Positions 42,941 to 52,425 of a DNA stretch of 64,000 nucleotides are shown here, piece by piece. The notes below the pieces were generated by a model. That model was not told where the DNA came from, ran no database searches, and saw only the letters and a list, made by a program, of their open reading frames with translations. Every line of letters starts with the position of its first letter. Within the stretch, counting starts at the first letter, position 1. A program made the translations under genes and the position numbers. Origin of the DNA: Streptomyces broussonetiae (lineage in GTDB: Bacteria; Actinomycetota; Actinomycetes; Streptomycetales; Streptomycetaceae); NCBI RefSeq assembly GCF_009796285.1, contig NZ_CP047020.1, positions 7,998,001 through 8,062,000 on the forward strand, written 5' to 3'.

Positions 42941-43677
42941 GCGCGGGCACCGTCGAGATCCGGCGCAGCGGCAGCACCGCCGTGCTGACGCTGCGCCGGG
43001 AGGCGAAACTCAACGCCCTCTCCACGCACCTGGAACGCGAGCTGCTGCGCGCCCTGGACGACAAGGCCGTCACCACCAGCCGTGCCGTCGTCCTGACCGG
43101 CGGCGACCGGGTCTTCTCCGCGGGTGCCGACACCGGTGAGCTGCGCGAGATGACTCCCGAGGCGATCACCGCCTACTACCGTGACTCCGGAGCGGTGTAC
43201 GAGAAGGTGGCCGGGCTGCCGCAGCCCACCGTGTCCGCCGTCGCCGGCTACTGCCTCGGCGGCGGCCTGGAACTCGCCCTGGCCACCGACTTCCGGGTGG
43301 CGGACGCGACCGCGGTGTTCGGTCTGCCCGAGGTGGGCATCGGCATCCTCCCCAGCTCCGGCGGCACCTACCGCACGGTCCGCGCCGTCGGACCGGCCCG
43401 CGCCCGCGAACTCGTCCTGCGCGGACGGCGCCTGAGCGCCGACCAGGCCCTGGCCTGGGGCCTGGTCACCGAGGTCTGCGAGCCGGGCGCGCACCTGGAG
43501 CAGGCCCTGCGGGTCGCCGGCGAACTGGCCGCGCTGCCGCCGCTCGCGATCGCCGTCACCAAGCGCGTCATCGACGCCGCCGCGGACACCCCGCGCGAGT
43601 CCACCCTGCTGCTGGAGCAGCTCGCCTACGCATCCCTCAACCAGGCCGCCCGACCCGCCACCGAGGATCCGACATGA
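42937..43677 (+). CDS. Enoyl-CoA hydratase/isomerase
   Basis: A 246-residue crotonase-fold enzyme. The CoA-binding and oxyanion segments FSAGADTGELRE and AVAGYCLGGGLELALATDFRVA are typical, and a Glu in FGLPEVGIGILPSSGG matches a catalytic acid position. It would hydrate the enoyl-CoA made by the preceding dehydrogenase. GTG 42937 overlaps that gene by four bases, and its stop overlaps the permease start as ATGA. Confidence 0.9.
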   Translation: MSAGTVEIRRSGSTAVLTLRREAKLNALSTHLERELLRALDDKAVTTSRAVVLTGGDRVFSAGADTGELREMTPEAITAYYRDSGAVYEKVAGLPQPTVSAVAGYCLGGGLELALATDFRVADATAVFGLPEVGIGILPSSGGTYRTVRAVGPARARELVLRGRRLSADQALAWGLVTEVCEPGAHLEQALRVAGELAALPPLAIAVTKRVIDAAADTPRESTLLLEQLAYASLNQAARPATEDPT

Positions 43678-45164
43678 CCGCCACCTCGCGTTCGACCACT
43701 GCTGCGGCGGCCACTCCCTCCTCCGGCCGCCCGGTCATCGAGACTCGCTCCATCGACTACGTGCCCCTGGCCGAACGCCACGGCAAGGTCTGGCACCTGT
43801 TCCCGGTGTGGTTCGCCGGTGACGCACACCTGGCGACCGTCGCCACCGGCGCCATCGGGGTCGCCCTGGGCGGCAACCTGATCTGGACGGCGATCGCCGT
43901 CGTCCTCGGCAGCGCCTTCGGCACGTTCTTCATGGCCTTCCACTCCACCCAGGGGCCGCAGCTGGGCCTGCCGCAAATGGTGCAGTCCCGCCCGCAGTTC
44001 GGGTTCGTCGGCGCCCTGCTCGTATGGGTCACCGCCCTGACGACGTACGTCGGATACACCGCGTTCAACCAGATCCTCGTCGGCCGCACGCTGGACCACC
44101 TGGCCCATGTGCCCGACGGGGCGAGCTATGTCGGCTACGCCGTGGTGGGCATCGTCCTGGCGGTGGTCGGCTACGACTTCATCCACCGGGCGTCGCGCTG
44201 GCTGACCTACCTCATGTTCGTGGCCCTGGTCGTGTTCAGCGTGGGCATCGTCGCCGTCGACCCGTTCAGCCCCGCACAGACCGACCTCGGTGCCTTCGCC
44301 CTCTCACCCTTCCTGGTCCAGTTCTTCACCGCCGCGGTCTACCAGCTCTCCTGGTCCATCTACGTCTCCGACTACTCCCGCTACCTGCCACCGACGGTGG
44401 GCGTGCGCTCCTCGTTCTGGTGGACCTACCTCGGAGCCACGATCGGTGGCGCCTGGATGATGCTCGTCGGCACCGTGGCCGCCGGACTGTTCCCGAAGGC
44501 GGCACTCGTCGAATCGATCATCTCCGCCGGCAACAAGGTCTTCCACGGATTCGGCCTGACCCTGCTGCTGGCCTCCGTCCTGCCGCTCGTCACCATCGGC
44601 ACCCTCAACTTCTACGGCGGCAGCCTGACGCTCCTGTCCAGCATGGACTCCGTCAGGCGGATCAGACCGACCGTCGCCAAACGCGTCGCGACCCTGCTCG
44701 TGATCGGCCTGCTGTCCACAGCGATCGCGTTCGGCTCCGACGAGACGTTCCTCCAGCAGTTCGAACGCTTCCTCGTCGTGCTCGGCTACCTGTTCACCCC
44801 GTGGACGGCGATCAACCTGGTCGACTTCTACGTGATACGCCGCGGCCACTACTCGATCCGGGAGATCTTCAACCCGCGCGGCATCTACGGGCGGTGGAGC
44901 TGGCGAGGGCTGCTCTCCTACGCCGTCGGCTTCGCCTCGATGATGCCGTTCGCGGTCGTCGGCGACAGCATGGGGCCCGCCGCGCGGTGGATGGGCGGCC
45001 TGGACATCACCATGATCGTCGGCCTGGTCGTCTCGGCCGGACTGTATCTGCTGGTCTGCAGGTCGCTGGACGTGACGGCCGAGCGCGCCGTCGTCGACCA
45101 CGCCGACGACGGCCTGGACCCGGACGTGCCGCCGGGTACCTCCCTGACGGCACACACCGCGTGA
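43674..45164 (+). CDS. NCS1-family permease
   Basis: A 496-residue membrane protein with about 12 hydrophobic helices. The opening (RSIDYVPLAERHGKVWHLFPVWFAGDAHLATVATG in part) and ALGGNLIW match the nucleobase-cation-symport-1 family, which imports purines, pyrimidines, hydantoins, thiamine and related small rings. In this operon the substrate is more likely the acid to be activated by the CoA synthetase, or a ring compound degraded to it. It is coupled by four-base overlaps on both sides. A proton or sodium gradient is the expected energy source. Confidence 0.85.
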   Translation: MTATSRSTTAAAATPSSGRPVIETRSIDYVPLAERHGKVWHLFPVWFAGDAHLATVATGAIGVALGGNLIWTAIAVVLGSAFGTFFMAFHSTQGPQLGLPQMVQSRPQFGFVGALLVWVTALTTYVGYTAFNQILVGRTLDHLAHVPDGASYVGYAVVGIVLAVVGYDFIHRASRWLTYLMFVALVVFSVGIVAVDPFSPAQTDLGAFALSPFLVQFFTAAVYQLSWSIYVSDYSRYLPPTVGVRSSFWWTYLGATIGGAWMMLVGTVAAGLFPKAALVESIISAGNKVFHGFGLTLLLASVLPLVTIGTLNFYGGSLTLLSSMDSVRRIRPTVAKRVATLLVIGLLSTAIAFGSDETFLQQFERFLVVLGYLFTPWTAINLVDFYVIRRGHYSIREIFNPRGIYGRWSWRGLLSYAVGFASMMPFAVVGDSMGPAARWMGGLDITMIVGLVVSAGLYLLVCRSLDVTAERAVVDHADDGLDPDVPPGTSLTAHTA

Positions 45165-45277
45165 CCACGGCCGCTCCCGCCGGCGCCGCCCGCAGGCCCC
45201 TTCAACTCGCGGGCCCGGCCCGCCTGATGCTGCCCGTCACCTCCACCGCGGCCGTCGGCTCGTCGTCTGCGAGATGA
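45161..45277 (+). CDS. Very small ORF linked by four-base overlaps
   Basis: A 38-residue frame, rich in Ala, Ser and Pro, without recognisable domain. Its GTG overlaps the permease stop (GTGA) and its stop overlaps the next ORF (ATGA), the same spacing seen between the clear genes of this operon. It could be a real microprotein or simply a translational bridge. It may also be the stub of a frameshifted gene continued in the next frame. Confidence 0.35.
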   Translation: MTTAAPAGAARRPLQLAGPARLMLPVTSTAAVGSSSAR

Positions 45278-45582
45278 CACCCGACGGCACCGGCCACCGG
45301 ATCCTGGAGGCGTCCCACCGGATGGCTGCCGACGACAGCTCCTGGCACCGGGCACTGGTCCGTCTCGGTGACACCGGGCACCGCCCGGAGGCAGGGCACC
45401 GGCCGCGTGTCCAGGTCGCGTCCCGTTGCTTCCCCCTCCATCTCCCGCACACCGCTCGCCTGGAACACCCGTGGTGGGTGCGCCGTGCCCTCGGCAGTAC
45501 CCAACGGCTGCCGACCGGCGGAGCCGAGGGCGCCCGCCTGGGGCTCACTGCGCTGCTCGCCGCCCACAGAAGGGACAGATGA
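45274..45582 (+). CDS. Hypothetical protein, 102 residues
   Basis: Not recognised. It is rich in His, Arg and Trp (for example HRPEAGHRPRVQ, EHPWWVRRALG) and has no signal peptide or membrane segment. Third-position G/C is high, as in genuine genes here. Its ATG overlaps the upstream mini-ORF and its stop overlaps the start of the hydroxyacyl-CoA dehydrogenase gene, both as ATGA. This chain of couplings argues that it is translated. The many His residues would suit metal binding, but no motif is clear. Confidence 0.5.
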   Translation: MTPDGTGHRILEASHRMAADDSSWHRALVRLGDTGHRPEAGHRPRVQVASRCFPLHLPHTARLEHPWWVRRALGSTQRLPTGGAEGARLGLTALLAAHRRDR

Positions 45583-46451
45583 CCATGGAAACCCCGCAGC
45601 GGATCGGCGTCGTGGGCGCCGGGCAGATGGGCTCGGGAATCGCCGAGGTCTGCGCCCGGGCCGGCCTGGACGTCCTGGTCGCCGAGAGCGGAACCGACGC
45701 CCTCACCGCCGGGCGACGGCGCATCGAACAGTCACTGGCCCGCGCGGTGCGCAGCGGAAAGCTGTCGGAGACGGACCACGAGCGGGCGCTGGCGCGGATC
45801 CGTCTGACCACCGACCTCGATGACTTCGCGGACCGTGACCTGGTCGTCGAGGCCGTCGCGGAGACCGAGAGGGCCAAGGTCGACGTCTTCGCCGCCCTGG
45901 ACAAGGTCGTCGCACGCGAGGACGCCGTCCTCGCCTCCAACACCTCGTCGATCCCGATCGTCAAGCTCGGCAGGGCCACCTCCCGGCCCGAACACGTCAT
46001 CGGCATCCACTTCTTCAACCCGGTCCCGGTCCTCGCCCTGGTGGAGCTGGTGCCCTCGCTGCTGACCGGCGAACAGACCCGGTCGCGCGCCGAGCACTTC
46101 GCCACCTCCGTGCTCGGCAAGCAGGTCGTCCGCTCATCGGACCGTGCCGGCTTCGTGGTGAACGCGCTCCTCGTGCCGTATCTGCTGTCCGCGATCCGGA
46201 TGCTGGAATCCGGCTTCGCCTCCGCCGCCGACATCGACCGGGGCATGGTCCTCGGCTGCGCACACCCGATGGGCCCGCTGGCGCTCGCCGACCTGATCGG
46301 ACTCGACACCACCCAGGCGATCGCCGAGTCCATGTACGCCGAGTTCAAGGAGCCGCTGTACTCACCGCCTCCGCTGCTGCTGCGTATGGTCGAGGCCGGA
46401 CACCTCGGCAAGAAGACCGGCCGCGGCTTCTACGACTACGGGAGTGCCTGA
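45579..46451 (+). CDS. 3-hydroxyacyl-CoA dehydrogenase (3-hydroxybutyryl-CoA dehydrogenase type)
   Basis: A 290-residue NAD(P)-dependent enzyme of the FadB2/Hbd type. The Rossmann motif VVGAGQMGSGIAEV, the catalytic-region IGIHFFNPVPVLALVELV (His) and SNTSSIPI are present, with the C-terminal domain ending KTGRGFYDY. It oxidises 3-hydroxyacyl-CoA to the keto form, after the hydratase step. ATG 45579 overlaps the preceding ORF as ATGA and has AAGGGA upstream; an internal Met two codons later is an alternative. No thiolase follows, so the last step must be encoded elsewhere. Last gene of the operon. Confidence 0.9.
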   Translation: MTMETPQRIGVVGAGQMGSGIAEVCARAGLDVLVAESGTDALTAGRRRIEQSLARAVRSGKLSETDHERALARIRLTTDLDDFADRDLVVEAVAETERAKVDVFAALDKVVAREDAVLASNTSSIPIVKLGRATSRPEHVIGIHFFNPVPVLALVELVPSLLTGEQTRSRAEHFATSVLGKQVVRSSDRAGFVVNALLVPYLLSAIRMLESGFASAADIDRGMVLGCAHPMGPLALADLIGLDTTQAIAESMYAEFKEPLYSPPPLLLRMVEAGHLGKKTGRGFYDYGSA

Positions 46452-46539
46452 GCCTGCCGAGGTGACCGGTGATGCCGCCGGGCAGCGAACAGCGCTGCTG
46501 CGGGCGGCCTGCGTGGGCGGCGTGCGTGGAGAGATCCGG

Positions 46540-47949
46540 TCATTCCCGGTGAAGGCGGCTCTCGGCGCACTGAAAGCGGACGACGGCGTCGAGCCCGCCG
46601 TCGGGGGCCGCCTCCAGGGCGACCTCGCCACCGCAGGCGCGGGTGAGCTGCCGGACCATCGGCAGGCCGAGGCCCGTGCCGTCGTGGTCGGCATCGGCGG
46701 CTCGCCAGAACCGGTCGAAGGCGCTGCGCCGTTCGGCCTCGGACATGCCGGGGCCCTGGTCGGTGACATGCAGCTCCGTCATGGGCGGGGTGCCGCCGCC
46801 TTCCCTCGGGGCGGTGGTGGTCGCCAGCGTGATGGCGGTTCCCGGCGGGGACACGCGCAGCGCGTTGGAGAGCAGGTTGTCGATGATCTGTTCCAGGGCT
46901 CCCGGGACCGCCCACACACGAGCGCCGGTGGCCCCGCGGACGATGATGCCGACCTGCTGCTCGTCGGCGAAGGCCGTCCAGATGGCCGCGCGATCGGCGA
47001 CTACGGCACTGAGATCGACCGCCTCCGGTCTGATCTCGGAGTTCTCCAGCCGGGCGAGCGCGAGCAGCCCCTGCACCATACGACTGAGCCGCTCCAGCTC
47101 CCCGAGTGCTTTGTCGAGGCTGTCATGGGCACAGGGGGCGAGGTGGGGCTCGAAGTTCTCCAGGCGCAGGCGCAGTGCGGTCAGGGGAGTCTTGAGCTGG
47201 TGGGACGCCTCGGAGGCGAACGCCTGCTGGGCCTGGAGCAGGTGCTGGAGCCGGGTCGCGGTTCTCGTGAACGACACGGCGAGCCGACGCAGTTCCGGCG
47301 GCCCGTGATCGGTGGCCGGCGGATCGGTGATCCGCCCTTCGGCGAGTTGCGCGGTGGCGCGTTCCAGGGCCTGGACGGGACGGGTGATCGAGCGGGCGAG
47401 AGCGAAGCCGATCAGGGAGACGGCGGTCAGGACCCCGAGCCCGACGCCGGCGAGGGCCAGCCAGGTGCCGTGGACCTTCGCCTTGAGCGAGCCCAGCGTG
47501 TAGACCGTTCGCACCACGCAGGCGATGGCGGTGTCGGAGCCACCCGGCACGGTGACGAAAAGGACCTCGCCCCCGGTGGACGGGTCGCTGCGGGTGCCGA
47601 CGGCGGGCTGGTCGCGCAGTGCGGTGGAGATGTCCGGCTCGGCGGACAGGTCCCTGCCGACCGGGGCGCGGGCAGCGGTGTCGGTGAGGACAGTGCCCTT
47701 GTGGCCGGCGACGAGCACGCGACTGCCGGTGCGCTGCCCGTACGCGCGGGCCAGTTCGGGCAGGTCGGCCGTCAGCCCGTGCTCCATCTTGTCCTCGCAG
47801 ACCTCGGCGAGTGTCATCGCCCCCTGCTGTGCCGCATGGGAGAAGCGGGACAGCTCGCTGCGGGCGTAGAGGATGCCGAACGGCACTTCGAGCGCGAGCA
47901 GGACGAACAGCATGAGGCTCAGATGGCTGAGCAGCAGGCGACGGGTCAC
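46540..47949 (-). CDS. Sensor histidine kinase
   Basis: A 469-residue membrane sensor. One helix near the N-terminus (LSHLSLMLFVLLALEVPFGILY in part) and another near residue 165-185 flank an extracellular sensor domain of about 130 residues. A HAMP linker (ARSITRPVQALERATAQLAEG) leads to the dimerisation domain with phospho-His in EASHQLKTPL and the ATPase with N-box NLLSNAL and GTGLGLPMV. It is coupled to the response regulator by GTGA overlap. Two Cys residues (EVCEDK and AIACVV) lie in the sensor part. The stimulus is unknown; iron or citrate is a guess based on the divergent siderophore operon. Confidence 0.9.
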   Translation of the reverse strand: MTRRLLLSHLSLMLFVLLALEVPFGILYARSELSRFSHAAQQGAMTLAEVCEDKMEHGLTADLPELARAYGQRTGSRVLVAGHKGTVLTDTAARAPVGRDLSAEPDISTALRDQPAVGTRSDPSTGGEVLFVTVPGGSDTAIACVVRTVYTLGSLKAKVHGTWLALAGVGLGVLTAVSLIGFALARSITRPVQALERATAQLAEGRITDPPATDHGPPELRRLAVSFTRTATRLQHLLQAQQAFASEASHQLKTPLTALRLRLENFEPHLAPCAHDSLDKALGELERLSRMVQGLLALARLENSEIRPEAVDLSAVVADRAAIWTAFADEQQVGIIVRGATGARVWAVPGALEQIIDNLLSNALRVSPPGTAITLATTTAPREGGGTPPMTELHVTDQGPGMSEAERRSAFDRFWRAADADHDGTGLGLPMVRQLTRACGGEVALEAAPDGGLDAVVRFQCAESRLHRE

Positions 47950-48710
47950 CGGGACTCTCCGCCGCGCGCCGGTTCTGCGGGGGACGTGGCGTCGCTGTGA
48001 GCCGGAGGGACCAGGCGGAAGCCGATTCCGCGGATGTTCTCGATCCAGGAGGAGTCACCGAGTTTGCGGCGCAGTGCGGCGATGTGGACGTCCAGGGTCT
48101 TGGTGGGGCCGAAGAAGTGGGGTCCCCACGCCGTGTCGAGAATCTGCCGGCGGGAGCAGACGGCTCCGGGGTCCTCGGCGAGGCAGACGAGCAGGTCGAA
48201 CTCCTTGGGTGCGAGGGCAACGGGTGCCTGGTGCAGGTGCACCCGCCGGGTGCGGTGGTCGATGGTCAGCGGGCCGATCCGCTGGGAGTGGGACGCCCCG
48301 GGGTGTCGTGCCAGGTCGTCCGAGGGCTGCGGCTCCTCGCGCGGGGTGGCCGGCGCAGGGGGTCGGGCGCGGCGTGTCACGGCACGGATCCGGGCGACGA
48401 GTTCCCGCACGCCGAACGGCTTGGAGACGTAGTCGTCCGCACCCAGCTCAAGTCCGAGTACGCGGTCCACCTCGTCGTCTCTTGCAGTGATCATGATGAT
48501 CGGTACGGCGGAACGGGAGCGGAGGGCACGGCAGACGTCGATGCCGTCCATGTCGGGCAGCCCCAGGTCCAGCAGCACCATCTCCGCCTCCCGCGCGGCG
48601 AGGCCGTCGGCCCCGTTTCTGGCGTGTTCGACGGTGAATCCGAAGCGGCTCAGTCCCTCCGCCAACGGTCCGGCCACCCGGTCGTCGTCCTCGATCAGCA
48701 AGACACGCAT
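47946..48710 (-). CDS. OmpR-family response regulator
   Basis: A 254-residue two-component regulator. The receiver domain (MRVLLIEDDD, phosphorylation Asp in VLLDLGLPDMDG, conserved Lys in VSKPFG) is joined by an unusually long Pro-rich linker of about 35 residues to a winged-helix DNA-binding domain (ALAPKEFDLLVCLAEDPG, then LDVHIAALRRKLGD and IRGIGFRL). The ATG at 48710 is the true start because the receiver begins there. It shares a unit with the sensor kinase and faces the siderophore operon. Confidence 0.9.
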   Translation of the reverse strand: MRVLLIEDDDRVAGPLAEGLSRFGFTVEHARNGADGLAAREAEMVLLDLGLPDMDGIDVCRALRSRSAVPIIMITARDDEVDRVLGLELGADDYVSKPFGVRELVARIRAVTRRARPPAPATPREEPQPSDDLARHPGASHSQRIGPLTIDHRTRRVHLHQAPVALAPKEFDLLVCLAEDPGAVCSRRQILDTAWGPHFFGPTKTLDVHIAALRRKLGDSSWIENIRGIGFRLVPPAHSDATSPAEPARGGESR

Positions 48711-49112
48711 GCCGAAAGGCTCACAGACCTCGGCCGACGAGTGCGGCGCAAACGCCGCAGCCTCCCTCGAGCCGGTGATCCTCCACGATCGGCGTAACCG
48801 CTCGGGCACAGTGCGATGACGACATCCAGGACAGGGACAGCGGGGAGCAAGCCCAGAGTTAAGGCCGAGCACGGCAGTGTTCCGTTCCCCCAGGTGACGG
48901 CCGAGAACCGAGGCAGGGGCAGGCCGCGTGACGGGAATCCACCTCTCGGTGGAATCGGCTTGAGGTGAGGAAGAAAAAACGTCTCATCGGAGGAATCCGG
49001 GATCGCTGCTGTACGTGCCCTGGCACTGCGTTTGATCGTCTTCCCATAGTGTCGGTTGCCCGGCCGGTGCCACCGGAGCACCGTGCGCCGAGCGCCCCCA
49101 CGAGCACCTGGG
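48711..49112. other. Divergent control region between two-component and siderophore operons
   Basis: No gene is seen. Promoters for both directions must lie here. No iron box of the DmdR/IdeR type (TTAGG-CCTAA symmetry) was found by reading. A small hairpin TCCACC-TCTC-GGTGGA lies near 48948-48963, and the stretch at 48963-49000 is A/G-rich. The siderophore gene start has no strong ribosome site. Confidence 0.5.
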
Positions 49113-50699
49113 ATGCCCATGCCCATGCCCCTTGATGAACTACGCCGCACGCGCCCGGACCTGGTGGAACCCTTCACGACCGCGCTGCCGGGAGCACGTG
49201 CCACCGTGCTCGGCCGGCTGTGGGGCGCCTTCGTACGGGAGCCCCTGCCCGGCGTGACCGGGCATCGCCGGGAGTCCGACGCCCTCGTGGTCGAGTTGCA
49301 GCGGGGCGGTGCACTCTCGGCGGCCGAATCCAGTGCGCGGCCGTTCGCCGAGGTGCCCGACGACTTCGCCGTATCGGGTCCGAGCGGGCCGATCCACGGA
49401 CCGGCGCAGCTGCTGGAGCACCTGGGCCTGCGCACCCCCGCGGCGCAGCGACTGGCGGCCGAGCTGGACAACAGCGTGGTCAATCTGGCCCTGGCCAGGG
49501 CCGCGAACGCCGGCGAAAGGGTCCCACCCAAGGACTCGGCGGACGCCGAGCAGGCGGTGGTCGACGGTCACCCGCAGCATCCCTGCTGCCGGACGCGTAC
49601 CGGCATGTCGATCGACGACGTGCTCGCCTACGCTCCTGAGCACCACCCGGTCGTCCGGCTGGCGCTGCTCCGTGTCCCGGCCGACCGCTGGCAGGGGGCC
49701 GGCGACTGGCCGTGGCGACTGCGGGACGGCGACACGATCCTCCTCCCGCTGCACCCCTGGCAGCGGGACCACATGCTCGCGCACCACCCCGGCCTGGCCG
49801 TCGTGGAGGAGACGATCCGAGCCCGGCCGTTGCTGTCGCTGCGTACCCTCGCCCCGCTGGATGTCCTGCCGGGCTGCCACATCAAGACGGCGCTCGACGT
49901 GCAGGTCACCAACTACCGGCGCACCATCTCCCCGGCCGAGGTCGCCGACGGGCCCCCGCTGTCGGACCTGGTCGCGGCCGTCATCGACAAGGCCGGGTAC
50001 CGCGGCAGCCTGCGCGTCCTGCGGGAGCTGGGCGGCGGCGCGGTGCGCGTGGACGGACAGCCCTGCGAGAGCCTGGCCGCGATGATCCGGGAGTCGACCG
50101 AGTGCTACCTCGACGCCGGAGAGATCGCGGTTCCGCTCACCGCCGTCCACGCGACCGGAGCCGCTGTGGTGTCGGGTGACCCGGTGCGCTGGCTGGCGGA
50201 CTTCGCGGGGCTCGTGCTGCCGCCCGTACTGACGCTGCTGTCCATGGGGGTGGCGCTGGAGGCGCACGGTCAGAACACCCTGGTCGTACTGCGGGACGGG
50301 CGGCCGGTGCGGGTGCTGTACCGGGATCTGGACGGCGTGCGGGTCAGCCCGCGCCGCCTGGCCCGGTGCGGTTTCACCCTGCCGCCGTTGCTGGGCACCC
50401 GCGCGGGAGACGACCTGGACGCGCTGCGTACCAAACTCTTCGGCGGTCTCGTCAGCGGAGTCTTCACCGAGTTGGCCGCCGTGCTCAGCCGGACACGGGC
50501 GGCCGACCCCCGGGCGCTGTGGGGCGCGGTGGCCGAGGTCGGCCGCCGCGTGTACGCCGGCCTGCCGGACTGCGAGGACGCGGCGGCGTTCTTCGGCGAC
50601 ACGATGCCGCTCAAGGCGACCGTCGCCATGCGCCTGGCCCAGAACCCGCGCAAGGCCCAGTGGACGCCCGTCCTCAACCCCCTGGCGTCCTGCCGTTGA
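49113..50699 (+). CDS. IucA/IucC-family NIS siderophore synthetase (first of two)
   Basis: A 528-residue ATP-dependent ligase that joins a carboxylate such as citrate to an amine or alcohol. Family segments are HPWQRDHMLAHHPG, KTALDVQVTNYRRTISPAE, a MGVALEAHGQNTLVVL stretch and the YRDLDGVR site. It is a little short compared with the usual 570-620 residues. The N-terminus starts with a repeated Met-Pro, so any of three ATG codons at 49113, 49119 or 49125 could be used; the ribosome site is weak at each. First gene of the NIS operon. Confidence 0.88.
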   Translation: MPMPMPLDELRRTRPDLVEPFTTALPGARATVLGRLWGAFVREPLPGVTGHRRESDALVVELQRGGALSAAESSARPFAEVPDDFAVSGPSGPIHGPAQLLEHLGLRTPAAQRLAAELDNSVVNLALARAANAGERVPPKDSADAEQAVVDGHPQHPCCRTRTGMSIDDVLAYAPEHHPVVRLALLRVPADRWQGAGDWPWRLRDGDTILLPLHPWQRDHMLAHHPGLAVVEETIRARPLLSLRTLAPLDVLPGCHIKTALDVQVTNYRRTISPAEVADGPPLSDLVAAVIDKAGYRGSLRVLRELGGGAVRVDGQPCESLAAMIRESTECYLDAGEIAVPLTAVHATGAAVVSGDPVRWLADFAGLVLPPVLTLLSMGVALEAHGQNTLVVLRDGRPVRVLYRDLDGVRVSPRRLARCGFTLPPLLGTRAGDDLDALRTKLFGGLVSGVFTELAAVLSRTRAADPRALWGAVAEVGRRVYAGLPDCEDAAAFFGDTMPLKATVAMRLAQNPRKAQWTPVLNPLASCR

Positions 50700-50736
50700 T
50701 TCCCTGCACCGACCGCTGTCCCCCTGGAGCGACCGT

Positions 50737-52425
50737 ATGAGCACCGGCACCGCCACCCACGACACCCCGACCGGCGCAAGCACGCCCGTGACGACAGCCG
50801 ACACCGTCACCGTCCACACGCTGCTCAACTGCCTGATCCGCGAGGTGTCGGCTCCCGAGCACCAGGTGACGGTCGACGACGGCCACCTCCTGCTACGTCT
50901 GCCCCGCCGGGGCGTCCTGCTGCGTTCCCCGCTGCGCAGGGTCTCGCTGCTCGGAGCCCACCGCTTCCGGGGACCGGTGCAGCGGCTCGACAACGACGCC
51001 TGGGTGGCGGTCGGCTGGAAGGAGCTGGCCGGATACATCCGGGACGAACTGGAACTGCGTACGGGTGTCGCCAACGAGGAGTTCCTGAGCCAGGTCGCCG
51101 ACAGCCGTGAGACGATCCGCACCGCTCTGGACGAGCGGGCGGGCGCCTCACCGCACCCCGATCCGTACGTCGCGTCGGAGCAGTCCCTCGTGTTCGGCCA
51201 TCGCTTCCACCCCACTCCCAAGGCCCGCACCGGCGATCCGGCGGACTGGCTGGCGTACGGCCCGGAGACCGGCGCGCGCTTCCGTCTGCGCCACCTGGCC
51301 GTTCGCCGTCATCTCGTGTGCGAGGAGGGCGAGTTGCGGGAGCTGGACGTGCTGTGCCCGGCGTCCGATCCGGGATTCGCGGTGCTGCCGGTGCATCCCT
51401 GGCAGTACCGGCTGCTGCAGGGCCACGACCGGCTACGGCAGGCAGTGGCCGCCGGTGATGTCGTCGACGCCGAAGTGGGCGGACCGGAGCTGGTGCCGAC
51501 CGCATCGGTGCGCACGCTGTACGACCCCGACAGCGACACCTTCCTGAAGTTCAGCCTCAACGTCCGCCTCACCAACTGCCTGCGCAGGCACGCCGGTTAC
51601 GAGCTGTCCGGTGCCGTCGCCCTCAACCGCCTGCTGCAGCCCGTCTTCGCCGGACTCGCCGGCCGCTTCCCCGGGTGTGCGCTGCTGGCCGAGCCCGGCT
51701 ACCGGACGCTCGCTGCCGGGAAGGAACTCCTGGAGGGCCTCGGCGTCATCGTCCGCTCCGGCCTGCGCCGGCATCTGCGTCCCGGGGTGACACCCCTGCT
51801 CGCCGCCGCGGTGGCGGACGAGTACCCGACCAGTACGGCCCACGTCTCCCATCTGCTCGCCCGCGGCGACGCAGACGTCCTGGCCTGGTGGGACGCGTAC
51901 CTGCGACTGCTGCTGCCACCGGTGCTGGCCGCCTACTTCGAACACGGCGTCGTCCTGGAACCGCACCTGCAGAACGTCGTCGTCGGTGTGCATCCCGACG
52001 GCACCCCCGCGCAGATGCTCTTCAGGGACCTGGAGGGCACCAAGCTCCTGGCCGAACACCACCGGCACGCCCTCGCCGATCTGCCCGAAGACGTGCGGGG
52101 CCCCCTGACCTACGATCCCGAACATGGCTGGAACCGGGTCGCCTACTGCCTCCTGGTCAACCACACCGCCGAAGTCCTCAGCGCCCTGGCCGACCTCGAA
52201 CCGACGCTGGAACCCGCCCTCTGGGGCCTGGTCCGCGACCACCTCGACGCCTACGCCCGCAGCGCCGCCGAACCGCCGCGCCTGCGCGCCCTGTTGTCCG
52301 GCGTACCCCTGCCCGCCAAGGCCAACCTCCTGCTGCGCTGGGCCCGTCAGGCCGACCGGCATGCCACCTACGTACCGCTGCCCAGCCCGCTCGGTGCGGA
52401 CTTTCCCCGGGAGGTGTTCCGGTGA
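50737..52425 (+). CDS. IucA/IucC-family NIS siderophore synthetase (second)
   Basis: A 562-residue homologue of the preceding gene, with segments VLPVHPWQYRLLQ, TASVRTLYDPDSDTFLKFSLNVRLTNC in part, HGVVLEPHLQNVVVG and FRDLEGTKLL. Two synthetases in series fit two condensations on one citrate (or dicarboxylate) core. The gene lies 37 bases after the first synthetase, behind a GGAGCGACC site, and its stop overlaps the decarboxylase gene (GTGA). The substrates (which amine, which carboxylate) are not readable. Confidence 0.9.
   Translation: MSTGTATHDTPTGASTPVTTADTVTVHTLLNCLIREVSAPEHQVTVDDGHLLLRLPRRGVLLRSPLRRVSLLGAHRFRGPVQRLDNDAWVAVGWKELAGYIRDELELRTGVANEEFLSQVADSRETIRTALDERAGASPHPDPYVASEQSLVFGHRFHPTPKARTGDPADWLAYGPETGARFRLRHLAVRRHLVCEEGELRELDVLCPASDPGFAVLPVHPWQYRLLQGHDRLRQAVAAGDVVDAEVGGPELVPTASVRTLYDPDSDTFLKFSLNVRLTNCLRRHAGYELSGAVALNRLLQPVFAGLAGRFPGCALLAEPGYRTLAAGKELLEGLGVIVRSGLRRHLRPGVTPLLAAAVADEYPTSTAHVSHLLARGDADVLAWWDAYLRLLLPPVLAAYFEHGVVLEPHLQNVVVGVHPDGTPAQMLFRDLEGTKLLAEHHRHALADLPEDVRGPLTYDPEHGWNRVAYCLLVNHTAEVLSALADLEPTLEPALWGLVRDHLDAYARSAAEPPRLRALLSGVPLPAKANLLLRWARQADRHATYVPLPSPLGADFPREVFR

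Noticed and set aside
48711..49112. Iron box upstream of the siderophore operon
   Set aside because: No sequence with the expected TTAGG/CCTAA symmetry was found by reading both strands.
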